Position numbers and translations under genes: made by a program. The notes below the pieces were generated by a model, which worked only from the letters and a program-made list of their open reading frames with translations, ran no database searches and was not told the origin of the DNA. Shown one piece after another: positions 17,252-26,253 of a DNA stretch of 64,000 nucleotides (its first letter is position 1; every line of letters begins with the position of its first letter). Origin of the DNA: Zobellia nedashkovskayae (GTDB taxonomy: Bacteria; Bacteroidota; Bacteroidia; Flavobacteriales; Flavobacteriaceae); contig NZ_JADDXR010000002.1 in NCBI RefSeq assembly GCF_015330125.1, positions 1,302,001 to 1,366,000 of the forward strand, read 5' to 3'.

Positions 17252-18211
17252 ATGGGACTAGAACGCTATATCTCCGAATTAATGTACCGCTATAACTGTG
17301 TAGTTGTACCAGGTTTTGGAGCTTTTTTAACGGAACAAAAATCGGCTGTTATACATGAAAGTACTAACACTTTTTATCCACCGGTAAAGACCGTTTCATT
17401 CAACCAACAATTGTTGTCAAATGACGGACTATTGGTTTCATATGCCGCTGAGGCCCAAAATATTTCTTTTGAAGAAATGTTGAAGGAAGTAAGTGATATA
17501 GTAGCTGAATGGAAAGCTGACCTCAAAAAAGGCGGACAATTACAGTTATCCGATATCGGAACACTTTGGTACAGTTCAGAAGATAAAATCCAATTTCAAC
17601 CTTCAGGTAATGTTAATTACCTAACAGCTTCTTTTGGAATGTCTTCTTTTGTTTCGGCACCGGTAACCCGCGAAGTCCTAAAAGAAGAAGTAGCAAAACT
17701 AGAAGAAAAAGTTCCGTTTGCCTTTACACCAGAAAAACGTGAAGCACTCACACTTCGTCCTTATTTGAAATATGCGGCAGTTGCCCTTATTGCTTTGACG
17801 CTGGGTGTAACAGGTTTCCAATTTTATAAATCTAACGAGAATAACCAACAATTGGCTCGCCAAGATGCTGAACAACAAGTGTCACAACGCATTCAAGAAG
17901 CTACCTTTTTTGATGCACAACCACTAGAGTTACCAACCATTACGCTTAAAACTTCAAAAAAAGCAGTTACAAATATAGCTGAAGCACGCATGCATCATAT
18001 TATTGCAGGTGCATTCAGATACCGGACCAATGCTGATAAGAAGATAGAGCAACTTAAGCTCAAAGGCTTTAACCCTTCTTATATTGGCACAAATCCTTTT
18101 GGTCTATATTTGGTTGCTTATGATAGTTTTACTGATTCGAATAAAGCTTTAGAGGCACTTCGTCAAATTAAACTTACGCAGAAAGATGCTTGGTTGAAAT
18201 CAGGTCACTAG
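17252..18211 (+). CDS. SPOR-domain protein with N-terminal HU-like (CCDC81-type) domains
   Basis: The 319-residue protein starts at the ATG at 17252; a TTG three codons earlier also fits. Residues about 1-130 resemble the HU/CCDC81-like repeats of Bacteroidetes division-linked proteins (LERYISELMYRYNCVVVPGFGAFLT). A membrane helix lies at about 170-188 (YAAVALIALTLGVTGFQFY). The C-terminal 75 residues form a SPOR domain (HHIIAGAFRYRTNADKKIEQLKLKGF...), which binds denuded glycan strands at septa. The topology is cytosolic HU-like domains, one membrane span and periplasmic SPOR, so it could link nucleoid or cytoplasmic factors to septal peptidoglycan. That role is inferred. Confidence 0.85.
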   Translation: MGLERYISELMYRYNCVVVPGFGAFLTEQKSAVIHESTNTFYPPVKTVSFNQQLLSNDGLLVSYAAEAQNISFEEMLKEVSDIVAEWKADLKKGGQLQLSDIGTLWYSSEDKIQFQPSGNVNYLTASFGMSSFVSAPVTREVLKEEVAKLEEKVPFAFTPEKREALTLRPYLKYAAVALIALTLGVTGFQFYKSNENNQQLARQDAEQQVSQRIQEATFFDAQPLELPTITLKTSKKAVTNIAEARMHHIIAGAFRYRTNADKKIEQLKLKGFNPSYIGTNPFGLYLVAYDSFTDSNKALEALRQIKLTQKDAWLKSGH

Positions 18212-18318
18212 TAATCCATTTATCTTATAATTTTCTTCATAAAAAGCTAATTTCAAGCTTTTCGATTTAACCCCTAAACCGTAGTTTACTGTTACATCAT
18301 TATGCCCAATAAAATAGG

Positions 18319-18326
18319 TATCTTTG
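18319..18326 (+). promoter_or_regulatory. Predicted promoter -7 element for the thioesterase gene
   Basis: TATCTTTG matches TAnnTTTG exactly and sits 15 bp before the ATG at 18342. No obvious TTTG lies at the -33 distance. Confidence 0.45.
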
Positions 18327-18341
18327 CCCAAAAATTGATAT

Positions 18342-18854
18342 ATGCAGGCTAAAAATCCCCGTGATTCTAGAACTATATTGACCGATATGGTACTCCCAAG
18401 TGAGACCAACCCCCTTAATAATCTATTTGGCGGTGAGCTTTTGGCCCGAATGGATCGCGCCGCAAGTATTGCTGCACGTCGTCATAGTAGACGTATTACC
18501 GTTACCGCTTCGGTAAACCATGTTGCCTTTAATCAATCGGTACCTGTAGGAAGTGTCCTTACGGTAGACGCAGCCGTTTCACGTGCTTTTAGAACTTCTA
18601 TGGAAGTTTATATTGATGTTTGGATGGAAGATCGTTTTACTGGTGAAAAATCTAAAGCCAATGAGGCTATTTATACCTTTGTAGCTGTAGATGATACTGG
18701 AAGACCTACAGTAGTACCACCTTTACAACCTGAAACCGCACTTGAACAAGAACGCTATGAAGGTGCTTTACGCAGAAAGCAACTAAGTCTGGTTTTAGCA
18801 GGTAAAATGGACCCTCATGATGCCACAGAACTAAAAGCCCTATTTATGGACTAA
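18342..18854 (+). CDS. Acyl-CoA thioesterase (hotdog fold, YciA/BACH-like)
   Basis: The 170-residue protein hydrolyses acyl-CoA to free acid and CoA in the cytoplasm. It has the hotdog-fold acyl-CoA hydrolase pattern: TDMVLPSETNPLNNLFGGELLARMD (residues 14-38, with the N-x-x-G-x-x-F/L loop and the catalytic-type Asp), then ASVNHVAFNQSVPVGSVL and an FVAVD strand. The short C-terminal extension resembles the BACH/YciA group. It is convergent with the aldo/keto reductase, 7 bp apart. Chain-length preference is unknown. Confidence 0.9.
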   Translation: MQAKNPRDSRTILTDMVLPSETNPLNNLFGGELLARMDRAASIAARRHSRRITVTASVNHVAFNQSVPVGSVLTVDAAVSRAFRTSMEVYIDVWMEDRFTGEKSKANEAIYTFVAVDDTGRPTVVPPLQPETALEQERYEGALRRKQLSLVLAGKMDPHDATELKALFMD

Positions 18855-18861
18855 TACTTTG

Positions 18862-19704
18862 TTAGAAATCAAAATTATCAGGATCAGGTCCCGTTCGCTC
18901 CCCTTTGTCCAGACTATCTAAACAAGATATATCGGCTTCAGAAAGCTCAAAGTCGAAAATATCGGCGTTTGACTTGATCCTATTTTCATGTACCGTTTTT
19001 GGAATAACCACAATTCCTTTCTGCAAATTGTAACGTAAAACAATCTGTGCTATTGACTTGTTATATTTGTTTGTTAGTTCAGAAAACACCTCTGATTTTC
19101 CATCAAAAAGTCTACCGTGCATAAAAGGCGACCAAGATTCGTACTGAATCCCTTTAGAATTGCAAAAGTCGATTAAATCTTGTTGAACCAAATATGGATG
19201 AAACTCCATTTGATTGACCATCGGTACAACTTCAGCGGTTTCCAATAAATCCTCTAAATGGTGCTGTAAAAAATTACTTACCCCAATAGCTCTAATTTTC
19301 TTTTCACGATACAATTTCTCTATAGCTCGCCAAGTATCCTTGTATTTTCCTGCCACGGGCCAATGAATTAAATACAGGTCTAGGTAATCAACTCCTAAAC
19401 GCTCCAAACTCTCCTCAAAGGCTTTTAAAGTACTTTCGTAACCTTGGTCTGCATTCCATAGTTTTGAAACTAGAAACACCTCTTCACGAGCTACATTGCT
19501 TTCCCTAATACCTTTACCTACTCCTTCTTCATTCTTATAAGCGGCAGCCGTATCAATATGTCTATAACCAGTGTTCAAAGCATTTTTAACGGCGTCAATA
19601 ACTTCTTGGTCATTGTCTGCCAAATAGGTTCCCAATCCAAAATAAGGCATTTCTACACCGTTGTTTAACCTAAACGAGCCTTGCAAGTCTGTTATCTTTT
19701 TCAT
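18862..19704 (-). CDS. Aldo/keto reductase (2,5-diketogluconate reductase-like)
   Basis: This is an NADPH-dependent carbonyl reductase of the AKR superfamily. The catalytic tetrad is complete: D51, Y56, K81 and H114 (DTAAAY, SKLW, LIHWP). The IPKTV motif for NADPH binding is present near residue 232. Length is 280 residues, as in the AKR5 group. The start is 7 bp after the EnvC-like gene, so it is probably the last gene of that operon although it has no clear functional link. Physiological substrate is unknown. Confidence 0.92.
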   Translation of the reverse strand: MKKITDLQGSFRLNNGVEMPYFGLGTYLADNDQEVIDAVKNALNTGYRHIDTAAAYKNEEGVGKGIRESNVAREEVFLVSKLWNADQGYESTLKAFEESLERLGVDYLDLYLIHWPVAGKYKDTWRAIEKLYREKKIRAIGVSNFLQHHLEDLLETAEVVPMVNQMEFHPYLVQQDLIDFCNSKGIQYESWSPFMHGRLFDGKSEVFSELTNKYNKSIAQIVLRYNLQKGIVVIPKTVHENRIKSNADIFDFELSEADISCLDSLDKGERTGPDPDNFDF

Positions 19705-19711
19705 AGTGTTC

Positions 19712-20941
19712 TTATAATTGGTACACCCACTCCTCAGGGTTTAATTTAGAAGTGTTCTGGTGTAAGTAAAACTTCAGTTTTGTCTGTCCGTTAGACCGAT
19801 TGGTATAAATCTCACCCAATTCCGTCTTAGCTTCAACATTATCTCCCTTCTTTACATATAAAATAGAGAGGTTATAGTAAGTACTTATAAAGTTACCATG
19901 CTTTAACTGCACAGCTTTATTACCGCCAGGAATAGAGAGAATAGCAATTACCTCACCCCTAAATATAGCACGAGCTTTAGCACCTTGATCCGTAGTAATA
20001 ACCACACCATTACTTTGGTGTTTTATACCTGGATAGATAGCATCTGCGTACACCCCAAACCCTTGGCTTTTAAAACCTTTTTCAACCGGCCATATTAATC
20101 TACCCTTGTTAGCGGTAAAACTGTTGGCTACGATAGCAGCCTCTGGTGTCAATAAAAATTTGCTAGGGTCATCACTTTTCTTTCCAGCCTCTTTGTTTGA
20201 TGCAGCAATGGCTTCACGAATCAATCGTTCAATCTGCCGATCAATCTCTTTGGCTTGGTTCTGCTTATCCCTAATCTGTGCCGCAAATTTTGTTTCGCTC
20301 TTACGAATAGTTCCCAAAAGTGCTTGATGATCTTCCTTCTCCTGCGTCATCGCTTTTTTTGCCTTTAAGTTTTCTGCAATTAAGCGGTCTTTTTCTTTTT
20401 GCTGGACACTAAGGTCCATATTCAATTTACTTAGTTCTTCCGTCTTAACAACTATCTGTTCCCCTTGCTTTCGTCTAAATTCTGTGTATTGCTTAATATA
20501 TTGTATACGTTTAAATGCTTGATAGAAATCATCAGAAGACAACAAAAACATTAATTTACTTTGTTGAATTTTACTTTGATATCCCTTTTGGATCATCATT
20601 GCATAATCATCCTTGAGCTTATCTAACTCATTTCTTAAACCGGAAATGACCTTGATGTTGGCATTAATTCTACGGTTGAGAAGATTAGATTGCTTGTTGG
20701 TGACATCTATAAGCTCTTGCCTCACCTTGATTTTATTATCCAAGGCCTCCATCTGATCAATTACATTACCTTTCTTTTTCTTTTGATCAAAAAGCAAGTA
20801 ATTAATCTGTTCAATCTCTTTTTGCAATTTCTCACGCTTCGCTTCAAGAGCTTCCTGATCGGCATTTTGAGCACAAACAAAGCTCAATCCAAACAAACAG
20901 ACAAAAAGAAAAACAACGATATAGTGCTTGTTACCGCGCAT
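19712..20941 (-). CDS. EnvC-like murein hydrolase activator (degenerate LytM/M23 domain)
   Basis: The 409-residue protein has a signal peptide (cleavage near CAQ, 23-25), two long coiled coils (about 27-115 and 160-250) and a C-terminal LytM domain (about 283-405). The zinc ligands of active M23 peptidases are missing: the HxGxD motif is replaced around S310-N311-G312-V313-V314 and the HxH motif by K388-L389-K390, while the KHGN..S.Y segment remains. This is the EnvC pattern, in which the domain activates an amidase and does not cut peptidoglycan itself. The start overlaps the DUF4292 gene by 11 bp. A role in daughter-cell separation through an FtsEX-amidase system is inferred from the family. 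Confidence 0.9.
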   Translation of the reverse strand: MRGNKHYIVVFLFVCLFGLSFVCAQNADQEALEAKREKLQKEIEQINYLLFDQKKKKGNVIDQMEALDNKIKVRQELIDVTNKQSNLLNRRINANIKVISGLRNELDKLKDDYAMMIQKGYQSKIQQSKLMFLLSSDDFYQAFKRIQYIKQYTEFRRKQGEQIVVKTEELSKLNMDLSVQQKEKDRLIAENLKAKKAMTQEKEDHQALLGTIRKSETKFAAQIRDKQNQAKEIDRQIERLIREAIAASNKEAGKKSDDPSKFLLTPEAAIVANSFTANKGRLIWPVEKGFKSQGFGVYADAIYPGIKHQSNGVVITTDQGAKARAIFRGEVIAILSIPGGNKAVQLKHGNFISTYYNLSILYVKKGDNVEAKTELGEIYTNRSNGQTKLKFYLHQNTSKLNPEEWVYQL

Positions 20942-21725
20942 CGTCAGTTAATGAGATTTCTTTAAAACCTTTCGGTATTTTATACGGAAAATTTATTGGC
21001 TGGTCAAATTCAATGTTCTTATATTCTATATCAACAGTCTTTCGTTCTTCTCCCTCAATAGCGGCAACAGCAATACGTTGCGGAAGAACATACTTTCCAA
21101 TCTTCTGATAATCCGTATAATTTACTTGTAACAATCTTTTCTTTAAAGGTTGAGAAAGCTGCTGGGAGGCCATTTTAAAGTTCTTGGGTTCTATTTGAAA
21201 CATCACCTTAAAAAGGTCCATTGCTTTTTTTGGCTTCAGCTGATAATCTCCATTTACTACCGATGCATCATACTTGGCATCTCTAAGATTAAAAAGTGCT
21301 TGGCCCATTAGCATATTTTGTACTTGCTTAAAATCCAGTTCGGTACCCAAAAAATTACTGAGGTACTCAAAATTGCCATCAAAATATTCATTCTGCAATT
21401 TATTATAAAAAGTAACTCTACCAGGCGTAATATAGGCTTTGACCATACCTAACGGAGCACTCATCCAAATAGCTTTATCTTTTTCCATTCGCAAGCTCAC
21501 GGAAACACCTTGCGACGATTCTCCATCGGAATAATCAATCCGCATTTTACCGGTTAACGTATTAAAATTGGTTGTATTTGCATAGTGATTTCTCACAATG
21601 GTTTTCGCAGAAAGATTGTCATCAACCTTTCCGTCAGCCAATACTTTTGTTGATTTACAGGAAAGAAAAAAGGAAAGTGAAACCAGCGCCATTAAGCGCA
21701 AAGCAATTCGTAAGGGTAACGCCAT
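20931..21725 (-). CDS. DUF4292 lipoprotein
   Basis: The 264-residue protein has a lipoprotein signal with FLSC as lipobox (C23). The mature part follows the DUF4292 pattern (LTGKMRIDYSDGE, then KAIWMSAPLGMVKAYITPGRV and FPYKIPKGFKEI near the end), a beta-rich fold similar to LolA/LolB. A role in moving lipoprotein or lipid across the periplasm is a structural analogy only. It lies between the TPR gene (14 bp upstream) and the EnvC-like gene (11-bp overlap), so the three are cotranscribed. Confidence 0.85.
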   Translation of the reverse strand: MALPLRIALRLMALVSLSFFLSCKSTKVLADGKVDDNLSAKTIVRNHYANTTNFNTLTGKMRIDYSDGESSQGVSVSLRMEKDKAIWMSAPLGMVKAYITPGRVTFYNKLQNEYFDGNFEYLSNFLGTELDFKQVQNMLMGQALFNLRDAKYDASVVNGDYQLKPKKAMDLFKVMFQIEPKNFKMASQQLSQPLKKRLLQVNYTDYQKIGKYVLPQRIAVAAIEGEERKTVDIEYKNIEFDQPINFPYKIPKGFKEISLTDDAR

Positions 21726-21739
21726 AGTCTTTGTAAAGT

Positions 21740-22681
21740 TTAAAACCCAGGTTTTATCTTACGAAGATACATATTTGCCTTGACTGAATTGTTAACGGAA
21801 TTATAAGCATCTGCCAGTTCTTGATAAATTTTGTTGGCCAAAGCAATATCACCAACCAGATAATCCAACCCTGTTTCCAATGCCTCAATAGCATCACGTG
21901 GTTTAGCTTTTTTATTGAACGCATACCCCTGGGCATAATAAAAATAAGGTTGGGACGGGTAACTTTCCAAAGCCTCTCCTGCAACTTGGTCCAAAGCTAG
22001 AAAGTTATTGGTCCTTAGCATACCTTGAATGCGAGCTTTATATTGTTCAAAAGAGCCAGATTCTGCTCTGCTTTCATTTGTAACTGTAAATGAACTGCTC
22101 TTGATTGCAGCTTCTTGAGCCGCTATCAAATCTTCTACTTTTACGGACAGCTGTTGAGTGAAACTAGATTCTGGTGTTTCCTTTAAAATAGACTGTGCAG
22201 CTTTTGCTCGTCCTTTTCTGTAATAGACCAGTGCAAGATTTTCCTTGAATTTAGCATTATCAAAAGGTAATTGTGCTTTATATCCTTCAACGGATTTTTG
22301 CTGCTTTTGCAATATCTCTACATAAGTATTTGTGTACCACAAATTCTCGGGCTCGGCCAATAATGCAGTTAAAGCATACGGCTCTGCAACAGCATATTGC
22401 TTCTCTTTCAAATACAATTGGGCAAGCTCATGGTCTACCACATAATTTTTGTCATCCAACTGTTTGCATACTAACATGAGGTTAATAGCCCTGTCATAAT
22501 TTTCAATGCCCTTCTGTTTCAGAGCCTCAAAGAATTTCTCCTGAAAATCATCTGAATAGTCATCTAGAAAAACTTCCGCACTTTGGTTTTCTGCAACTTC
22601 TGGTGTTTCTTGGGCATTGATAGTTATGGAGACGAATAACATTCCCCAGAAAAAAGTCGATATAATTGAACTTATATTCAT
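21740..22681 (-). CDS. Secreted tetratricopeptide-repeat protein
   Basis: The 313-residue protein has a signal peptide (about 1-23, ending ITINAQ) and several TPR-like helical pairs, for example YVVDHELAQLYLKEKQYAVAEPYALTALLAEPE and FYYAQGYAFNKKAKPRDAIEALETGLDYL. It is probably a periplasmic scaffold. It sits between dut and the DUF4292 lipoprotein gene. Partners are unknown; neighbours suggest envelope assembly. Confidence 0.82.
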   Translation of the reverse strand: MNISSIISTFFWGMLFVSITINAQETPEVAENQSAEVFLDDYSDDFQEKFFEALKQKGIENYDRAINLMLVCKQLDDKNYVVDHELAQLYLKEKQYAVAEPYALTALLAEPENLWYTNTYVEILQKQQKSVEGYKAQLPFDNAKFKENLALVYYRKGRAKAAQSILKETPESSFTQQLSVKVEDLIAAQEAAIKSSSFTVTNESRAESGSFEQYKARIQGMLRTNNFLALDQVAGEALESYPSQPYFYYAQGYAFNKKAKPRDAIEALETGLDYLVGDIALANKIYQELADAYNSVNNSVKANMYLRKIKPGF

Positions 22682-22723
22682 GCTACAATACCTGCCTTAT
22701 TATTATTGAAAACTAAGAGCTAG

Positions 22724-23158
22724 TTACTTTACACCCGTACTCCCAAAACCACCTTCACCTCTTGAGGTTTCGGACAATTCATTAACCTCTTTCCATTCGG
22801 CACGTTCATGCTTGGCAATTACCAATTGGGCAATACGCTCACCGTTTTCTACTGCGAAACTTTCGTTAGATAGGTTGACTAAAATCACGCCAATCTCACC
22901 TCGGTAATCTGCATCTATCGTACCAGGTGCATTAAGAACTGTAATTCCTTTTTTGGCCGCAAGGCCACTTCTTGGTCTCACCTGAGCCTCAAAACCTACT
23001 GGAAGCTCTATGAACAAGCCTGTTTTAATGATGGCACGCTCCAAAGGCTGTAACGTTACCGTTTCTGTTATATTGGCTCTGATATCCATTCCTGCCGATG
23101 TTTCGGTTTCGTAATGTGGAAGGATATGTTCCGATTTATTAATGATTTTAATTTTCAT
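22724..23158 (-). CDS. dut: dUTP diphosphatase (dUTPase)
   Basis: This enzyme splits dUTP to dUMP and pyrophosphate, keeping uracil out of DNA. All five trimeric-dUTPase motifs are present: [45 protein letters not shown] and [13 protein letters not shown] chose the ATG at 23156-23158 ([10 protein letters not shown]), giving 144 residues; the upstream frame adds nine residues without family similarity. The gene lies between the flippase and TPR genes, an order shared by many flavobacteria as far as I recall. Confidence 0.96.
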   Translation of the reverse strand: MKIKIINKSEHILPHYETETSAGMDIRANITETVTLQPLERAIIKTGLFIELPVGFEAQVRPRSGLAAKKGITVLNAPGTIDADYRGEIGVILVNLSNESFAVENGERIAQLVIAKHERAEWKEVNELSETSRGEGGFGSTGVK

Positions 23159-23235
23159 ATTATTTTTTGAATTGTAAAATATCAATTTGATTTTATATTC
23201 GAGTACTATTTTGGGATGCTTTAGCTAAAACGGAC

Positions 23236-24702
23236 TTAACTTTTCTGCCTTAGAAATATCTGTTTCAACTTATCATTTTCTAGTTTATACACCAAACCTA
23301 GGTAACACAAAAGTAAGACACTGCCAATAATTAAATTCCTATCAAAAACATAAAAGGAGAGAGCGGAAAATAGAATAGAAACGCCCAGGTAGAAAAGAAT
23401 TTTTCTAAAATTATATGGAACCGGGTAGCGTGATTTTCCCAGATAGTACGAAAGCACCATCATACTGCCATAAGCCATAACCGTTGCTATAGCACTTGCC
23501 ATATACCCAATATGTGGAATAAAAAAATAATTTATACCGATAGTTATAAATGCCCCAAACACTGATATAAAGGCGCCATAACGCGTTTTATCAGTCACTT
23601 TATACCAAACTGAAAGATTGTGATAGATACCCAAAAAGAAACTAGCTAATAGAATTATTGGTACCACGGACATGGCTTCCCAATATGCAGGATTTTTAAC
23701 AAAAAGTACCTTCAGTACATCCGCAAATACGACAACTCCTAAAAGAATAACGCTACCCAGAACTACAAAATAGTTGGTGATTTGGGCATAGGCCTTCTGA
23801 GGATTCTCCGTACCCGCATGGCTAAAAAAGAAGGGTTCAATACCCATACGGAACGCCGTAGAAAATAACGTCATGAATAATGCTAGTTTTACGCAGGCAT
23901 TGTACATACCTACTTCTTTGTTAGCTATATCTTCAGGTAATAGGGCTTCTAACATTACCCTATCAAAAACTTCATTTATGGAAAATGCTATTCCAGCAAT
24001 CAGAACAGGAATGGCATATTTCATCATTTCTTCCCAAAGTTTCTTATCAAAAGTATACTTGCTAATCAAATATGGCTTTAACATTAATAAGAGCGTTACA
24101 CCACTAGCAACCAAGTTGGCTATGATTATATATGTAATCTGGAAATTGGGTTTGTATAGGGTCGCTAAGAAGCTTTCAGGACTACTTCCCGAAATACTAG
24201 GCAATAACAAAAGGAAAAATAGCGTGAGACCAAAATTAATTACCACATTCAAAATCTTCACCACTGCATACCGTAGCGGTCTTTCATTAGCCCGCAACCA
24301 CGCAAAAGGTATGATTACCAAAGCATCTAACGTAAGAATGAAAATAACGTACTTTATGTACTTTGGGTCAATGTTCAACAAACTTGCCATTCCGTTTTGA
24401 AAAATCAACGAGAATACCAGAAACAGCATTGTTGACGCCAGAATAGAAGTCAACGAAGTGGAAATAACCGTTTCCTTATCATCAGATTTGGTGTAAAACC
24501 GAAAAAAAGCAGTTTCCATACCATAGGCCAACACCACGTTAAACATAGCGAAATAAGCGAAAATTACGGCTAGTTCACCGTATATCTCCGGAGGCATAGC
24601 ATCTGTATGCACCCTCACCAAAAAGAAAGAAATCATTCTAGGCAATACAGTGGCGAGACCGTAGATAGCCGTTTGTTTGAACAATTTTTTAAGCGGATTC
24701 AA
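23236..24702 (-). CDS. Polysaccharide/oligosaccharide flippase (Wzx, MVF superfamily)
   Basis: The 488-residue integral membrane protein has about 14 hydrophobic segments and a basic cytosolic start (NPLKKLFKQTAIYGLATVLPRMISFF), the Wzx/MurJ-like pattern. It would flip a lipid-linked saccharide to the periplasm. The frame begins with TTG at 24702-24700; no ATG is available in frame before a stop. A consensus promoter (24721-24751) predicts an mRNA starting within a few bases of an out-of-frame ATG whose four-codon reading frame ends in a TGA that overlaps this TTG. It is far from the polysaccharide cluster at 54-64 kb; the substrate is unknown. Confidence 0.87.
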   Translation of the reverse strand: MNPLKKLFKQTAIYGLATVLPRMISFFLVRVHTDAMPPEIYGELAVIFAYFAMFNVVLAYGMETAFFRFYTKSDDKETVISTSLTSILASTMLFLVFSLIFQNGMASLLNIDPKYIKYVIFILTLDALVIIPFAWLRANERPLRYAVVKILNVVINFGLTLFFLLLLPSISGSSPESFLATLYKPNFQITYIIIANLVASGVTLLLMLKPYLISKYTFDKKLWEEMMKYAIPVLIAGIAFSINEVFDRVMLEALLPEDIANKEVGMYNACVKLALFMTLFSTAFRMGIEPFFFSHAGTENPQKAYAQITNYFVVLGSVILLGVVVFADVLKVLFVKNPAYWEAMSVVPIILLASFFLGIYHNLSVWYKVTDKTRYGAFISVFGAFITIGINYFFIPHIGYMASAIATVMAYGSMMVLSYYLGKSRYPVPYNFRKILFYLGVSILFSALSFYVFDRNLIIGSVLLLCYLGLVYKLENDKLKQIFLRQKS

Positions 24703-24713
24703 TAGTGCTGCAT
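24699..24713 (-). other. Four-codon upstream reading frame overlapping the flippase TTG start
   Basis: On the minus strand ATG CAG CAC TAT TGA runs from 24713 to 24699. Its stop overlaps the TTG start of the flippase as TTGA. The predicted transcription start lies only a few bases upstream. A ribosome that ends here could restart on the TTG; this is a reading of the sequence and has no further support. Confidence 0.35.
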
Positions 24714-24720
24714 TTTAATC

Positions 24721-24751
24721 CAAAAGTACCTATTTAAAGGGATGTAGCAAA
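24721..24751 (-). promoter_or_regulatory. Consensus promoter of the flippase-dut operon
   Basis: On the minus strand TTTG (24748-24751) is followed after 19 bp by TACTTTTG (24721-24728). Both elements and the spacing match the Bacteroidetes housekeeping promoter. It would drive flippase and probably dut, TPR, DUF4292, EnvC-like and aldo/keto reductase genes. Confidence 0.7.
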
Positions 24752-24782
24752 GTGAAGTTAAACCGCCGTAGTTTTCTTTTTT

Positions 24783-25229
24783 CTATCGACTATTTTTTTT
24801 CCTCAAGTTCGGATAAGAAATAGGGAGCTTTTGACTAATTCCATTTATTTTATAATATTTTAATTTACCCTTTTGCATATATGTAATAATGGCTTGCGTT
24901 TCGGTTAGATTAAAAGGAAAATCTTCAATACTATCAGCCGCATCGCCAAACTCTGCGACACCCACGATGCCTTTCTCAGTCATTAGGATTGAAACTGGAG
25001 CCTTCTTACCTTTGAAATACATATTTTTAAGCTTGGCCTTATCGTTTTTTAAACTTAAAATAGTAACAACTACTTCGTACCCATCTCTACCTTTAGGAGT
25101 TTCTACCGACCATTTTTGAGCATATGCATCTCCCAAACTGAATGGCGCAATCATTTCAAGTTTCATTTTTGATGCACATCCCACAATCATAAATAAGCTT
25201 AAGCCTAAAATATAAATGTATTTTTTCAT
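24783..25229 (-). CDS. Uncharacterised small lipoprotein
   Basis: The start is placed at the ATG at 25227-25229 (MKKYIYILGLSLFMIVGC), which gives a lipoprotein signal with IVGC as lipobox (C18); the longer frame adds 21 residues that spoil the signal. The 148-residue protein is otherwise a compact alpha/beta polypeptide (WSVETPKGRDGYEVVVTILSL; AEFGDAADSIEDFPFNLTETQAIITYMQ) that I do not recognise. It lies between the atp operon terminator and the flippase promoter as a single gene. Confidence 0.7.
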   Translation of the reverse strand: MKKYIYILGLSLFMIVGCASKMKLEMIAPFSLGDAYAQKWSVETPKGRDGYEVVVTILSLKNDKAKLKNMYFKGKKAPVSILMTEKGIVGVAEFGDAADSIEDFPFNLTETQAIITYMQKGKLKYYKINGISQKLPISYPNLRKKNSR

Positions 25230-25290
25230 ACTAGTCTCTTCAATGTATTTGGGTATACATACGAGTAAAGAAGGTCGTAAGACTACCACC

Positions 25291-25320
25291 AAAAAAGAAA
25301 CCCCACATTACTGTGGAGTT
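25291..25320 (-). terminator. Terminator of the ATP synthase operon
   Basis: Minus-strand arms 25312-25320 and 25299-25307 form a 9-bp stem with a GTAA loop, followed by TTTCTTTTTT. One pair is G-U on the minus strand but a C-A mismatch on the plus strand, which supports the orientation. It lies 50 bp after the atpG stop. Confidence 0.82.
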
Positions 25321-25370
25321 ACATATTCTATAATTAACATACTCTGACATTGTCAAAGTGTGTAATTTAT

Positions 25371-26231
25371 TTAATTGTTCAATGCTTCTGCTCCACCAAC
25401 AATCTCAAGAATTTCGTTAGTAATAGCAGCCTGTCTTGCTTGGTTATAAGACAACTTCAATTGGTCTCTTAAATCTGTTGCGTTATCCGTTGCTTTATGC
25501 ATTGCAGTCATCCGTGCTCCGTGCTCACTAGCAAAAGAATCACGAATACCTTTGTATAATTGTGTTTTCAAAGACTTAGGAATTAAGTGCTCTATGATTT
25601 CTATTTTTGATGGTTCAAAAACATAATCACTGCTCAAGTTTTCCGCTCCTTCAACAGGAACAATAGGTAAAAACTGCTCGGTCATTATAATCTGAGTAGC
25701 AGCGTTCTTGAACTTGTTATAAACAATATCAATACGGTCATAATTTCCTAAAGTAAATTGCTCCATTAAATCCTCAGCTATTGCCGATACATTATCAAAA
25801 GTCAAATCATCATAAACACTACTATGATTCGCAATTACATTAGATTTTTTTGCCAAGAAATCATTAGCTTTTTTACCAACCGCAACAAAGTCTACCTGCT
25901 TACCAGCGTATTTTTCATTAATTAAAATCGTACACTGCTTTAAGATGTTAGAGTTGAAGGCACCCGCTAAACCTCTGTTTGAAGTTATAGCAACAACCAA
26001 AACTCTATTCACCTCTCTGTTATCAGCATATACACTCCCGGAATCAGAATCCAGGCTTGCACTTAGGCCCTGCAACAACTCAGTAAGCTTATCGGCATAA
26101 GGTCGCATTGCAGTAATGGCATCTTGCGCTTTCTTCAACTTTGCAGCAGATACCATTTTCATGGCACTGGTAATCTGCATGGTTGATGATACCGATGCTA
26201 TTCTGTTTCGTATTTCCTTTAAGTTCGCCAT
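25371..26231 (-). CDS. atpG: ATP synthase F1 gamma subunit
   Basis: Gamma is the central rotor stalk linking the c-ring to the catalytic alpha3beta3 head. The 286-residue sequence has the conserved N-terminal MANLKEIRNRIASVSSTMQITSAMKMVSAAKLKKAQ coiled-coil (shown here only by its start ANLKEIRNRI) and the C-terminal signature TDNATDLRDQLKLSYNQARQAAITNEILEIVGGA type ending. It is the last gene of the operon; beta and epsilon genes do not follow, and in flavobacteria they commonly form a separate locus. An 86-bp gap to atpA holds an imperfect 11-bp inverted repeat. Confidence 0.97.
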   Translation of the reverse strand: MANLKEIRNRIASVSSTMQITSAMKMVSAAKLKKAQDAITAMRPYADKLTELLQGLSASLDSDSGSVYADNREVNRVLVVAITSNRGLAGAFNSNILKQCTILINEKYAGKQVDFVAVGKKANDFLAKKSNVIANHSSVYDDLTFDNVSAIAEDLMEQFTLGNYDRIDIVYNKFKNAATQIIMTEQFLPIVPVEGAENLSSDYVFEPSKIEIIEHLIPKSLKTQLYKGIRDSFASEHGARMTAMHKATDNATDLRDQLKLSYNQARQAAITNEILEIVGGAEALNN

Positions 26232-26253
26232 TTGTTCAAGTTATAAGTTTCGA

